A DNA stretch of 34,186 nucleotides, from positions 1 to 34,186 of the forward strand of contig JAHHHQ010000009.1 of NCBI GenBank assembly GCA_019359285.1, written 5' to 3'. Both the position numbers and the translations under genes were made by a program. The DNA comes from Nodosilinea sp. WJT8-NPBG4 (GTDB lineage: Bacteria; Cyanobacteriota; Cyanobacteriia; Phormidesmidales; Phormidesmidaceae). Below the pieces are notes generated by a model, which saw only the letters and a program-made list of their open reading frames with translations, had not been told where the DNA came from and did not search any database. Shown in pieces: positions 17,403 to 24,487 of the stretch; the first letter of the stretch is position 1; each line of letters opens with the position of its first letter.

Positions 17403-18112
17403 TACCTCTGCCAGTGTAAGAGGTTGTCTGGCCAGCTGACTGAAGCCTGTTGATAACCTTTCTACCGATCAGCGACATCTCATTTTGGGGTGTGACTGCG
17501 CGGCTTGAGGCAACAGCAATGGCAGACGCAATCCACCATCTAAGAATGTCGACAGCATAAGTAGCCTCAGCGCTTACCAGTGTTCGTTCCTAATCCCGGT
17601 TGGCATTGATTAGCGTCTCTGTAGATAACAATCTTCAGCCAGACTCCAATTAAGTTTAAACACTCAAGCCCGTTAGTTTTTCACAGAATATAGCCTGTGG
17701 AAAGTTTTCCACAGGCTGTGGAAAACAAAGCCAAACTATATAGAAGAAAAAATATAGATCTCTAAACCCAGGTCAACAGCAATCTACCCCGACCCTGGAT
17801 GCCTGCTTCCATCTCTAGACGGCAATCAATAGCAAGGCAAAGTGTCCGAGGATAGCAAAAAATACTTGAGGTTGCTCTTAAATTTTCGGTTCATTTTTTG
17901 GATTGGCTGTTACACTACGCAAGTTGCCAAAGAAATGTTACATTGCCTGGGAATTCACAAAATAATCCGTATTGTGGACTCACAAAATAAGTCTAAAGAT
18001 CCAGTTCCGGGATCAAGCGTTTTGTCAGGGGTTGTCATCGGCAGGGCAACCCGAAAATACATGCCTTCAATCTGCATGCTTCGACCCGTAGGTATACAGT
18101 TTTATTTACCCC
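17403..18112. other. 710-nt divergent region between priA and the sigma factor gene
   Basis: No gene is supported. A 95-codon plus-strand frame (17842-18129) overruns the sigma start and looks spurious. Visible features are the DnaA-box-like cluster at 17677-17725 and two GTTACA-type motifs (17909-17916 and 17937-17944). An 11-bp direct repeat TCACAAAATAA occurs at 17955-17965 and 17980-17990. The long leader suggests complex control of the sigma gene. Confidence 0.5.
17677..17725. promoter_or_regulatory. Cluster of DnaA-box-like sequences
   Basis: TTTTCCACA occurs at 17705-17713 on the plus strand and at 17717-17725 on the minus strand. One-mismatch relatives lie at 17696-17704 (minus) and 17677-17685 (plus, TTTTTCACA). 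The first pair forms a perfect inverted repeat with 10-bp arms CCTGTGGAAA and TTTCCACAGG around GT (17694-17715). TTTTCCACA is the DnaA box form known from cyanobacteria. This could be a DnaA-regulated promoter for priA or the sigma gene; an origin is less likely because dnaA and dnaN are absent. Confidence 0.55.
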
Positions 18113-19288
18113 ATGGCTACTACATATAACTCCGACAGAGACAGTTCTATTGCTTGGGCCGATGAACCCATAGATGGGTTTGACACCGACTTAAATCGGG
18201 TGGCAGAAAAGGTGTCTGCCGCTGATAGCCAACTCACCCCAGACCTTACGGCCTGGGACGAAGATCGGGAGGTCCTGGCAAAATTTTCTCAGTCAGAGGC
18301 CATGTCAGAGATGGGGCTGTCGGGCTACAGCAAAACCATTACCGACGATGCCGTTGGGGCTTTCTTTAAAGAAATGGCGCGCTACCCGCTGCTAAAGCCG
18401 AGTGAAGAAATTGAGCTTGCCCGGCAGGTACGCTTCTTATCTAAGGTCGAAGCCGCCAGTGAAAAACTACAAAAAGAGTTGGGTCGTAAACCCAACCGCC
18501 AAGAACTAGTTGAGAAACTAAAGATCAGCGAGGCGGAGTTCACCCAAAAGCTCCACGAAGGCAGAACTGCCAAGCGAAGAATGATTCGCTCTAACCTGCG
18601 GTTGGTGGTGTCGATCGCCAAGCGCTATTTAAACCGAGGAGTGCCTTTTCTCGATTTAATTCAAGAAGGAGCACTGGGATTAAACCGAGCCACCGAAAAA
18701 TTTGATCCCGATAAGGGCTACAAATTTTCCACCTACGCTTACTGGTGGATTCGCCAGGGCATTACTCGTACCATTGCCAACGATGCCCGCACGATTCGCC
18801 TGCCGATCCACATTGTGGAGAAGTTGAACAAGCTTAAGAAAGCTCACCGCGATCTGCGGCGCGATTTGCAGCGCAACCCCAGCGAACAAGAACTGGCCGA
18901 TGCCCTCGATGTGACGGTTGATCAACTGAGAAATTTGCAGCAGGTGCGGCGACGATCGCTCTCCTTAAACCACCGCGTTGGCAAAGGCGAAGACACCGAA
19001 CTGATGGAACTGCTCGAAGACAGCAGCACCCAAACACCGGAGTCTAAAATTAGCGAAAATATGATGCGCCAGGAAATTACCAGCGTGCTGGGCGAGGTGC
19101 TGACTGAACGCGAAAAAGATATTATTACGCTGCGCTATGGGCTGGCCACTGGCGAGACCCACACTCTAGAAGAGGTGGGCGGCATCTTTAACCTCTCTCG
19201 GGAGCGGGTGCGCCAGATTCAAACCAAAGCCATGCGCAAGCTGCGGCGGCCCCAAGTGGCCGCTCGCCTCAAAGGTTGGCTCAAGTAG
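18113..19288 (+). CDS. RNA polymerase sigma factor, RpoD/SigA family (group 2)
   Basis: The 391-residue sigma-70 protein has region 1.2 at about 76-106 (DDAVGAFFKEMARYPLLKPSEEIELARQ) and region 2 at about 156-226 (NLRLVVSIAKRYLNRG, FDPDKGYKFSTYAYWWIRQGITRTI). Region 3 includes RTIRLPIHIVEKLNKLKK, and region 4 ends LEEVGGIFNLSRERVRQIQ. The primary cyanobacterial SigA usually has HLYETISRIKK-like region 3 sequence. The IHIVEKLNKLKK form here, with SLSLNHRVGKGEDTELMELLED, fits a non-essential group 2 sigma factor used in stress or nutrient responses. Region 2 carries GALGLNRATEKF where GSLGLIRA is usual. Exact subgroup (SigB to SigE) cannot be fixed by eye. Confidence 0.92.
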   Translation: MATTYNSDRDSSIAWADEPIDGFDTDLNRVAEKVSAADSQLTPDLTAWDEDREVLAKFSQSEAMSEMGLSGYSKTITDDAVGAFFKEMARYPLLKPSEEIELARQVRFLSKVEAASEKLQKELGRKPNRQELVEKLKISEAEFTQKLHEGRTAKRRMIRSNLRLVVSIAKRYLNRGVPFLDLIQEGALGLNRATEKFDPDKGYKFSTYAYWWIRQGITRTIANDARTIRLPIHIVEKLNKLKKAHRDLRRDLQRNPSEQELADALDVTVDQLRNLQQVRRRSLSLNHRVGKGEDTELMELLEDSSTQTPESKISENMMRQEITSVLGEVLTEREKDIITLRYGLATGETHTLEEVGGIFNLSRERVRQIQTKAMRKLRRPQVAARLKGWLK

Positions 19289-19488
19289 CTCAACGCCGTT
19301 CGGTAAGACACATCTCCAAATCTCCCGCCCCCCGAGTTGGGGAGGGCAGCGGTTAACGGTCTCCCCAGAGATCTCCTCTGTCCTTCCTAAATAAGGGGGG
19401 TTTTAGTTGGCGTGTTGCACCAAATATCCAGGGACGGAGCTGAGACAGTGTTCATTTACCAATCTATCAATCAAAAATCTCGTGTTTT

Positions 19489-19854
19489 ATGGATGCCATT
19501 CACTTAAACAATATTCGCGCCTACGGCTACACGGGGGCGCTGCCCGAAGAGAACGTGCTGGGCCAGTGGTTTCAGGCCGACCTCACCGTGTATTTGGATT
19601 TGGCTGAGGCCACCCAGAGCGATCGCCTCGCCGACACCCACGACTACCGCACCGTGATCAACGGTACTCAGCAAATCATTCGCGAAGCAAAGTTTGCGCT
19701 GATTGAGCGTCTGGCGGGGGCGATCGCCACCCTAGCGCTCGACTCTGATTCACGATTACAACGAGTCACGGTCAAAGTCACCAAGCTCACCCCACCCATC
19801 CCCGACTACACCGGCCAGGTGGCGGTAGAAATCACCCGCGATAGAATTCAGTAG
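19489..19854 (+). CDS. folB: Dihydroneopterin aldolase
   Basis: The 121-residue enzyme cleaves 7,8-dihydroneopterin to 6-hydroxymethyl-dihydropterin and glycolaldehyde in folate synthesis. The N-terminal MDAIHLNNIRAYGYTGALPEE (Tyr-Gly-Tyr-x-Gly then Glu), the LADTHDYRTVINGTQQII stretch, LIERLAGAIA and the VTVKVTKLTPPIPDYTGQVAVEI ending match FolB throughout. The length is normal. Its TAG stop directly abuts a palindrome (19855-19874). It lies 200 nt after the sigma gene and 92 nt before lipA on the same strand. Confidence 0.95.
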   Translation: MDAIHLNNIRAYGYTGALPEENVLGQWFQADLTVYLDLAEATQSDRLADTHDYRTVINGTQQIIREAKFALIERLAGAIATLALDSDSRLQRVTVKVTKLTPPIPDYTGQVAVEITRDRIQ

Positions 19855-19874
19855 GGGCAAACGGTCGTTTGCCC
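19855..19874. repeat. Perfect palindrome immediately after folB
   Basis: GGGCAAACG and CGTTTGCCC pair perfectly around GT, starting at the base after the folB stop codon. No T run follows, so it is more likely a dispersed palindromic repeat than a strong intrinsic terminator. It may stabilise the folB mRNA 3' end. Confidence 0.65.
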
Positions 19875-19915
19875 TAAGCTTGTAGGGTGATTTAATCCTG
19901 CTGGCGGCAAAGCAT

Positions 19916-19940
19916 TTGGTGGGCAGTGCCCACCCTACGG
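19916..19940. repeat. 25-bp palindromic repeat, copy 2 (lipA leader)
   Basis: Identical over 25 bp to 10385-10409. It ends 6 nt before the lipA ATG, covering the ribosome binding region. A further outer dyad exists: GTAGGGTG at 19882-19889 pairs with CACCCTAC at 19931-19938. Confidence 0.85.
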
Positions 19941-19946
19941 TGGCTC

Positions 19947-20855
19947 ATGACTTCTACAACCAACTCACGGCAGCAGCTCAGAGCTGAGCTGGAGCGCATG
20001 CCCGACTGGCTGCGTCGCCCCATCGGCAACGCCAGCGAGATTTCGGCGGTGCAGCGGATTGTCAAAGAACGGCAGATTCACACCATTTGCGAAGAGGGCC
20101 GCTGCCCCAACCGGGGGGAATGCTACGCCAACCGCACCGCTACCTTTTTGCTGATGGGGGCGGTGTGCACCCGCGCCTGCTCGTTTTGCCAGGTGGAAAA
20201 GGGTCATGCGCCCATGACCCTCGACCCCCACGAACCCGAGAAAGTAGCAGAATCTGTGCGCCTGCTGAGCCTGCGCTACGTGGTGCTGACTTCGGTAGCG
20301 CGGGATGACCTGCCCGACCACGGGGCCAGCTGGTTCGCCACCGTGATGCACGCCATTCGCCAGGAGAATTCGGGGACTGAAATCGAAGTATTGACTCCTG
20401 ACTTTTGGGGTGGGCCGACCCGTGAGGCGGGGCAGGCCGATCGCGTTCAGACCGTAGTGGCAGCCAAGCCCGCCTGCTACAACCACAACCTCGAAACCGT
20501 ACGGCGACTGCAAGACCCAGTGCGGCGCGGGGCCAAGTACGATCGCTCCCTCCGCGTCCTATCCCTAGTCAAAGCGTTCGACCCCAGCATGTCGACTAAA
20601 TCGGGTTTGATGGTGGGCCATGGGGAAACCGAGGCAGAACTGATTGAGGCCATGCAGGATTTGCGCCGGGTAGGGTGCGATCGCATCACCATCGGCCAGT
20701 ACATGCGCCCCTCGCTCGATCACCGCCCCGTCGATCGCTATTGGACTCCTGAAGAATTCACACGGTTAGGAGAAATCGCCCAAGAACTCGGCTTTGAGCA
20801 CGTGCGTTCTGGCCCATTGGTGCGCAGCTCTTACCACGCCGGGGAAGCGCCTTGA
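19947..20855 (+). CDS. lipA: Lipoyl synthase
   Basis: From ATG 19947 the product is 302 residues; a GTG seven codons upstream lies inside a repeat and is unlikely. LipA is a radical SAM enzyme that inserts two sulfurs into protein-bound octanoyl groups. The auxiliary cluster cysteines are C48, C53 and C59 ([12 protein letters not shown]). The radical SAM CxxxCxxC is C74, C78 and C81 (CTRACSFC). The C-terminal [16 protein letters not shown] holds the conserved Ser that completes the auxiliary cluster. No strong Shine-Dalgarno is visible because a palindromic repeat occupies the leader. It overlaps the next gene by 4 nt (TTGA). Confidence 0.96.
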   Translation: MTSTTNSRQQLRAELERMPDWLRRPIGNASEISAVQRIVKERQIHTICEEGRCPNRGECYANRTATFLLMGAVCTRACSFCQVEKGHAPMTLDPHEPEKVAESVRLLSLRYVVLTSVARDDLPDHGASWFATVMHAIRQENSGTEIEVLTPDFWGGPTREAGQADRVQTVVAAKPACYNHNLETVRRLQDPVRRGAKYDRSLRVLSLVKAFDPSMSTKSGLMVGHGETEAELIEAMQDLRRVGCDRITIGQYMRPSLDHRPVDRYWTPEEFTRLGEIAQELGFEHVRSGPLVRSSYHAGEAP

Positions 20856-21640
20856 GTCAGGTGACCTGGCGGCTGATTCCGCTGCTGGATGCCCCCGGTG
20901 CGGTGCAGATGGCGATCGATACCTGGCTGCTCGATCAGCATCAGCACCATGGCCATCCGCCCACCCTGCGGTTTTACACCTGGAATCCGGCGGCAATTTC
21001 TCTGGGGGCAAGCCAGCGGCGGCAGATGCCCGACCACTGGCAAGATCTTGCCTGGCAGGGGCAGCCGGTGGATCTGGTGCAGCGACCGACTGGCGGGCGT
21101 GGGGTGCTACACCAGGGCGATTTGACCTATGGCTTAGTGACTTCAAATATTGCTGGCAGCCGCGACCAGGCCTATCGGTTTCTGTGTCAGTTCTTAATTG
21201 CAGGCTGGGCAAAGCTGGGGGTATCCCTCGCGTTTGGGCAGCCCAGTCGAGACTATGGACGTTCGCACAACTGCTTTGCCCTGGCCACCAGTGCCGACCT
21301 GGTCGATGTTCAAGGCCATAAAGTTATCGGCAGCGCCCAACTGCGGCGCGGTTCCTGCTTGCTCCAGCACGGATCGATGGGACTGATGACCGATGCTGAG
21401 CTGTGGCAGCAGGTGTTTCAAACGCCAGCACCGCCAGCAAATCAGGCTCAGTTGGCTGTACGACAGGGGTTAACCATCTCCAAAATAATTGAGTCGCTGA
21501 CCCAGGCGGCTGAGGACTGGTTTAATTGCCAGCTCATTCCCCAACCTTTAACCGAGCAAGAGTGGGCCGCGATCGCCGCCCTCGCACAAAAAAATGGCCC
21601 GGGGTGCCAGAGCGCCGGGCCATCTGCCGTATCGTCTTGA
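20852..21640 (+). CDS. LipM/LplA-like lipoate or octanoate protein transferase
   Basis: The 262-residue protein has the biotin/lipoate ligase fold. [16 protein letters not shown] (78-93) is the substrate-binding motif, NCFA supplies a candidate catalytic Cys141, and [11 protein letters not shown] supplies the conserved Lys157. Cys in that position is typical of octanoyltransferase LipM and also occurs in LplA relatives. Start TTG 20852 overlaps the lipA stop by 4 nt, so the two are probably coupled: this enzyme loads octanoate (or lipoate) onto carrier proteins and LipA adds sulfur. The last residues, about 248-258, are encoded by the terminator hairpin of the convergent gifB-like gene, giving an atypical Gly/Pro/Ser-rich tail. 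Confidence 0.85.
   Translation: MSQVTWRLIPLLDAPGAVQMAIDTWLLDQHQHHGHPPTLRFYTWNPAAISLGASQRRQMPDHWQDLAWQGQPVDLVQRPTGGRGVLHQGDLTYGLVTSNIAGSRDQAYRFLCQFLIAGWAKLGVSLAFGQPSRDYGRSHNCFALATSADLVDVQGHKVIGSAQLRRGSCLLQHGSMGLMTDAELWQQVFQTPAPPANQAQLAVRQGLTISKIIESLTQAAEDWFNCQLIPQPLTEQEWAAIAALAQKNGPGCQSAGPSAVSS
21588..21623 (-). terminator. Intrinsic terminator of the gifB-like gene
   Basis: ATGGCCCGG (21594-21602) and CCGGGCCAT (21615-21623) form a perfect 9-bp GC-rich stem with a 12-nt loop. On the minus strand it is followed by seven T residues (21594-21588), the classic layout. It begins 20 nt after the gifB-like stop and lies within the coding sequence of the convergent lipoate gene. Confidence 0.85.
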
Positions 21641-21642
21641 AG

Positions 21643-22128
21643 CTAGCTCATGGCAGCTGAGCCGCGATCGTAGCCGGAGAAATCGTGGGGCATTTTGCCT
21701 TGAATGTGGCTTTCGTAGTGAGCCGCGTCTTCTATAGAGATGCCGACCTCAGCCGCTAGGCGAACCATCATGCCCTGTTCGCGGCGACGACTGCGCTGGT
21801 GCCGGCGAATAAACAGGTTGCGGGCCAGGTCAGAGATGTTGATGGGCGTAGCTTCAGATTCCACCGCATGGGAAACGAGGCTAGCGGCAACAGCCGGCAG
21901 CTCTGCAGCGATGGCTACTGGGGCGAGCGCAGCCACTGGAGCAGCAATACCCGTGCGATGGGGCACGCCACGCCAGGTCAAATCAGCAGCGGGCTGAGCA
22001 GGCAGTTCGGCCAAAGCCTCAAACACAATTGGAGCACCCCGATAGTTGCCGGTGTCGATGGTTTGGCCCATTTTGGGTGCAGGCTGAGATAGAGCGTCGT
22101 AGCTGTTGCCGCGATAGGTGAGTTTCAT
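21643..22128 (-). CDS. gifB: Glutamine synthetase inactivating factor, IF17-like
   Basis: The 161-residue protein has two parts. The N-terminus (MKLTYRGNSYDA, and LTWRGVPH at 50-57) is DUF4278-like, followed by an Ala/Pro/Val-rich linker (about 58-92). The C-terminus (about 97-161) resembles IF7/IF17: an Arg-rich helix (NLFIRRHQRSRRREQGMM), AAEVGISIEDAAHYESHIQGK, and the ending YDRGSAAMS. In cyanobacteria IF7 and IF17 bind glutamine synthetase through Arg residues and inhibit it when nitrogen is plentiful. The start has a strong GGAGG. The upstream glutamine riboswitch and NtcA site independently support the assignment. IF17 is preferred over IF7 because of the N-terminal extension. Confidence 0.82.
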   Translation of the reverse strand: MKLTYRGNSYDALSQPAPKMGQTIDTGNYRGAPIVFEALAELPAQPAADLTWRGVPHRTGIAAPVAALAPVAIAAELPAVAASLVSHAVESEATPINISDLARNLFIRRHQRSRRREQGMMVRLAAEVGISIEDAAHYESHIQGKMPHDFSGYDRGSAAMS

Positions 22129-22160
22129 AATGTCGCCTCCTAGAAGCGATGCGTAGTGAG

Positions 22161-22253
22161 GCGCGTTCCTTCGGGAGTGTCCCTACTTCCGTCTCCTAAC
22201 TGGGGTGCCTGAGGGGGAATGCACCCGGCAAAAATCAGGGGGAGATGAACGAT
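22161..22253 (-). promoter_or_regulatory. Glutamine riboswitch (glnA RNA type) in the gifB leader
   Basis: Read on the minus strand, CGTTC (22251-22247) pairs with GAACG (22168-22164) as P1. TCTCC (22245-22241 region) pairs with GGAGA (22196-22192) as P2. GGGA and TCCC flanking CAC form P3. The joining strands read CGGAAGTAGGGA and CCCGAAGGAACGCG, the hallmark of glutamine aptamers of the glnA RNA class. The long P2 loop of about 44 nt is variable in this class. In cyanobacteria glutamine binding to this element is known to raise gifB expression. The gifB GGAGG lies about 25 nt beyond the aptamer. Confidence 0.85.
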
Positions 22254-22267
22254 TTATCTTGATATTT

Positions 22268-22281
22268 GTATAATACGCTAC
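22268..22281. promoter_or_regulatory. NtcA binding site overlapping the gifB promoter
   Basis: GTA-N8-TAC is an exact match to the NtcA consensus. On the minus strand TATTAT (22275-22270) within it can serve as the -10 box, putting transcription start near 22263, just before the riboswitch. A site over the -10 implies repression, as known for gif genes under nitrogen limitation. The plus strand also reads TATAAT at 22269-22274. Confidence 0.7.
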
Positions 22282-22303
22282 TGTTTTTTGAAACTAACAG
22301 CTT

Positions 22304-22332
22304 TTGACAATTCTACATAGGAAGCATAGTGT
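22304..22332 (+). promoter_or_regulatory. Possible promoter for the 82-aa protein gene
   Basis: TTGACA at 22304-22309 is followed after 17 nt by TAGTGT at 22327-22332. The -35 is perfect and the -10 is weak. It would give a leader of about 175 nt containing the dispersed palindromic repeat. Confidence 0.3.
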
Positions 22333-22343
22333 TGCTTTGACAA

Positions 22344-22398
22344 GCGATTCCGGAACGGATACTCGTTCCGAGTCGGAGCCCGAACGCTCCGCGAATCG
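22344..22398. repeat. Dispersed palindromic repeat, copy 2
   Basis: Begins GCGATTCCGGAACGGAT, identical to the left end of 12312-12343, and ends CGCGAATCG. An internal dyad GGAACG/CGTTCC adds a second hairpin. It lies between the gifB promoter and the next plus-strand gene. Confidence 0.6.
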
Positions 22399-22514
22399 GG
22401 CATGAAAGTTACTCATGTCTACCATGACAGAAAGCTTTTGTAATTTTAGATACAGAAATCTATTCTTAGGTTGTGGGTGAAAAGCCCTCACGCAACCCTA
22501 AAGGAGATCTACCT

Positions 22515-22763
22515 GTGAATAGCAGCTACTGGCCAATCAACAACTCTAGCAACACCACTGGCCTGGTTGCCCAACTCGGTGCCCTCTGGCAAAATCTGCT
22601 GTCTCATCTCGAAGCCACCACTGAACCCCGTGTATGGAAAGCCAGCGATGCCTCTGATCAAACTCTGTGGAATGCCTACGACCCCATTACCCAGATGGCG
22701 ATCGACCACGCTTCGGCGGACGAGCTCCGCACCTGGCTTGAAGAGCTGCACTATCGCAACTAG
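22515..22763 (+). CDS. Conserved small cyanobacterial protein, 82 aa
   Basis: GTG 22515 is chosen because AAGGAGAT ends 6 nt upstream; the frame opens earlier but without a ribosome site. The 82-residue product is soluble, with a Trp-rich middle (RVWKASDASDQTLWNAYDPITQ) and a C-terminal acidic helix (SADELRTWLEELHY). It resembles short cyanobacterial hypothetical proteins with a similar WNAYDP core. I do not know its function. It has its own upstream region next to the divergent gifB promoter, and is followed by a repeat hairpin. Confidence 0.75.
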   Translation: MNSSYWPINNSSNTTGLVAQLGALWQNLLSHLEATTEPRVWKASDASDQTLWNAYDPITQMAIDHASADELRTWLEELHYRN

Positions 22764-22777
22764 GGTCGGGGTTTATG

Positions 22778-22838
22778 GTGCAAGGTGTAAGGTTTGAGGC
22801 GGCTCCTCGTACCCTAAGCCCTGAACCTTGAACCTTCC
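22778..22838. repeat. Hairpin repeat family, copy 1
   Basis: GGTGCAAGGTGTAAGGTTTG is followed by a short spacer and CCTGAACCTTGAACCTT, which pair imperfectly. The sequence resembles the elements at 24388-24452 and 27739-27770. It follows the 82-aa gene. Confidence 0.5.
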
Positions 22839-22969
22839 CCCTACAACTGCACATTTATTTAATGGGCAAGCGTTAGGTCACTCACTATAGTCATAGCAAC
22901 GCTGCGCTCCCCCCAGGGGGGATGAGCAGTCAGGCCAATCGGCCAGCCGTTTCGCTGCAAAGGCTTGCT

Positions 22970-24385
22970 ATGACATCGGTATTGATTCAGGGTGGTCGCA
23001 TTGTCACGGCGGTAGACGACTACCAGGGTGACATCCTCATCCAAGATGGCCGCATTGAGGCCATTGGCCGCCAGCTCTCAGTGGAGAATGTTGAATGCCA
23101 CGATGCCACTGGGCTGTTAGTCTTACCGGGCGGCATCGACGCCCATGTGCACATGGAAACCCCCATGGGCAACGATGTCTACACCTGCGACACCTTTGAA
23201 ACGGGCACTCGCTCGGCCGCCTTTGGCGGTACCACCACCATCATTGACTTCGCTCAACAGTTCCACAACGACAGCCCCAAGGCGGCCTTGGATAGACGCT
23301 TGGCGGCGGCTGAGCCTCAGTGCTGCGTTGACTACGCCTTTCACGTCATTCTCACCGACATCAACCCCGGCTCCTTAGCAGAGCTACCCGACCTGATCAA
23401 CCAGGATGGGGTGTCTAGCTTTAAGCTCTACATGGCCTACCCCGGCGTGCTGATGGTCGACGACGCCGATATCTTTAGAACCATGCGCCGCACGGGCGAT
23501 CACGGCGGCATGGTCAACCTCCACGCTGAGAATGGCGTCGTTATTCAAGCGCTGATCGAAGAGGCGCTGGAGCAGGGCAACACCTCTCCCAAGTATCACC
23601 AGCTCACTCGCCCCAGCCTGATGGAAGGGGAAGCCGCCCATCGGGTGATTCGCATTGCGGAGCTGGCGGAGGTGCCGGTGTACATTGTGCACCTATCGGC
23701 AAAGGAAGCATTGGAGGCGGTAGTGGAGGCGCGCGATCGCGGCATCCACGCTTTTGCCGAAACCTGCCCCCACTACCTATTTCTCGATGAGTCGGAGTAC
23801 GATGCCCCCGGCTTTGAAGCCGCTAAGTACGTGATGACTCCGCCCTTAAGAAATCACGACTGCCAGCATGCCCTGTGGCGAGGGCTTCAGTTCGACGATC
23901 TCCAGTTGGTAGCCACCGACCACTGCCCCTTCTGCATGAACGAGAATCCGCTCGGGATTCTGAAGTCAAAGCAATTCGGTGAAGACAATTTCAACCGCAT
24001 CCCCAACGGTGCCCCTGGAGTAGAACTGCGCCTGACGCTGCTCTACGACGGTGGAGTGAGAGCTGGACGCATCAACCTCAACCGCTTTGTGCAGCTCACC
24101 GCCACCGCCCCAGCCAAAATGTTTGGCCTATTTCCCCAGAAGGGCACGATCGCCGTCGGCAGCGACGCCGACCTAGTGCTGTTTGACCCCAGCGAAACCC
24201 ACACCCTCAGCGCCAGCACCCACCATTCGCTGGTGGACTACTCGCTGTTTGAGGGGCGCGAGGTGACGGGCAAAGTCAAAAAGGTCTTTCTGCGGGGCCA
24301 GTGCATTGTCGATGGAGACGAGTGGCTGGGGCGATCGGGCATGGGCCAATACCTGCCCCGCAGCGCTTCCGGACGGGTGCTTTAG
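22970..24385 (+). CDS. hydA: Dihydropyrimidinase / D-hydantoinase
   Basis: From ATG 22970 the product is 471 residues; an ATG at 22922 adds 16 residues not typical of the family, and an AAAGG precedes 22970. The amidohydrolase metal ligands are all present: H59 and H61 (DAHVHM), the carboxylated K152 (SSFKLYMAYPG), H185 (LHAENG), H241 (VHLSA) and D317 (TDHCPF). Members open the ring of dihydrouracil, dihydrothymine or hydantoins. Length and motif order are normal. No other pyrimidine catabolism gene is adjacent, so the physiological substrate is open. A long hairpin follows the stop. Confidence 0.93.
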   Translation: MTSVLIQGGRIVTAVDDYQGDILIQDGRIEAIGRQLSVENVECHDATGLLVLPGGIDAHVHMETPMGNDVYTCDTFETGTRSAAFGGTTTIIDFAQQFHNDSPKAALDRRLAAAEPQCCVDYAFHVILTDINPGSLAELPDLINQDGVSSFKLYMAYPGVLMVDDADIFRTMRRTGDHGGMVNLHAENGVVIQALIEEALEQGNTSPKYHQLTRPSLMEGEAAHRVIRIAELAEVPVYIVHLSAKEALEAVVEARDRGIHAFAETCPHYLFLDESEYDAPGFEAAKYVMTPPLRNHDCQHALWRGLQFDDLQLVATDHCPFCMNENPLGILKSKQFGEDNFNRIPNGAPGVELRLTLLYDGGVRAGRINLNRFVQLTATAPAKMFGLFPQKGTIAVGSDADLVLFDPSETHTLSASTHHSLVDYSLFEGREVTGKVKKVFLRGQCIVDGDEWLGRSGMGQYLPRSASGRVL

Positions 24386-24387
24386 AG

Positions 24388-24452
24388 GGTGCAAGGTATA
24401 GGGTGTAGGGTTTAAGAGGCAGCTATAAACCCTAGACCTCACACCCTATACC
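24388..24452. repeat. Hairpin repeat family, copy 2 (possible hydA terminator)
   Basis: GGTATAGGGTGT (24395-24406) pairs perfectly with ACACCCTATACC (24441-24452). Inside it AGGGTTTA (24407-24414) pairs with TAAACCCT (24426-24433), with a 7-nt bulge and an 11-nt loop. The structure lies between convergent genes and could terminate either, although no T run is present. Confidence 0.65.
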
Positions 24453-24487
24453 CCGCTTCAGCATCCACTCCTAGATTCACCCCAAAA

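Noticed and set aside
17677..17725. Chromosomal origin of replication
   Set aside because: DnaA-box-like sequences are present, but there is no dnaA or dnaN and no long AT-rich unwinding region; regulation is the simpler reading.
17842..18129. 95-codon plus-strand frame before the sigma gene
   Set aside because: It overlaps the sigma start, has no ribosome site and its sequence is not protein-like; the region is better read as a leader.
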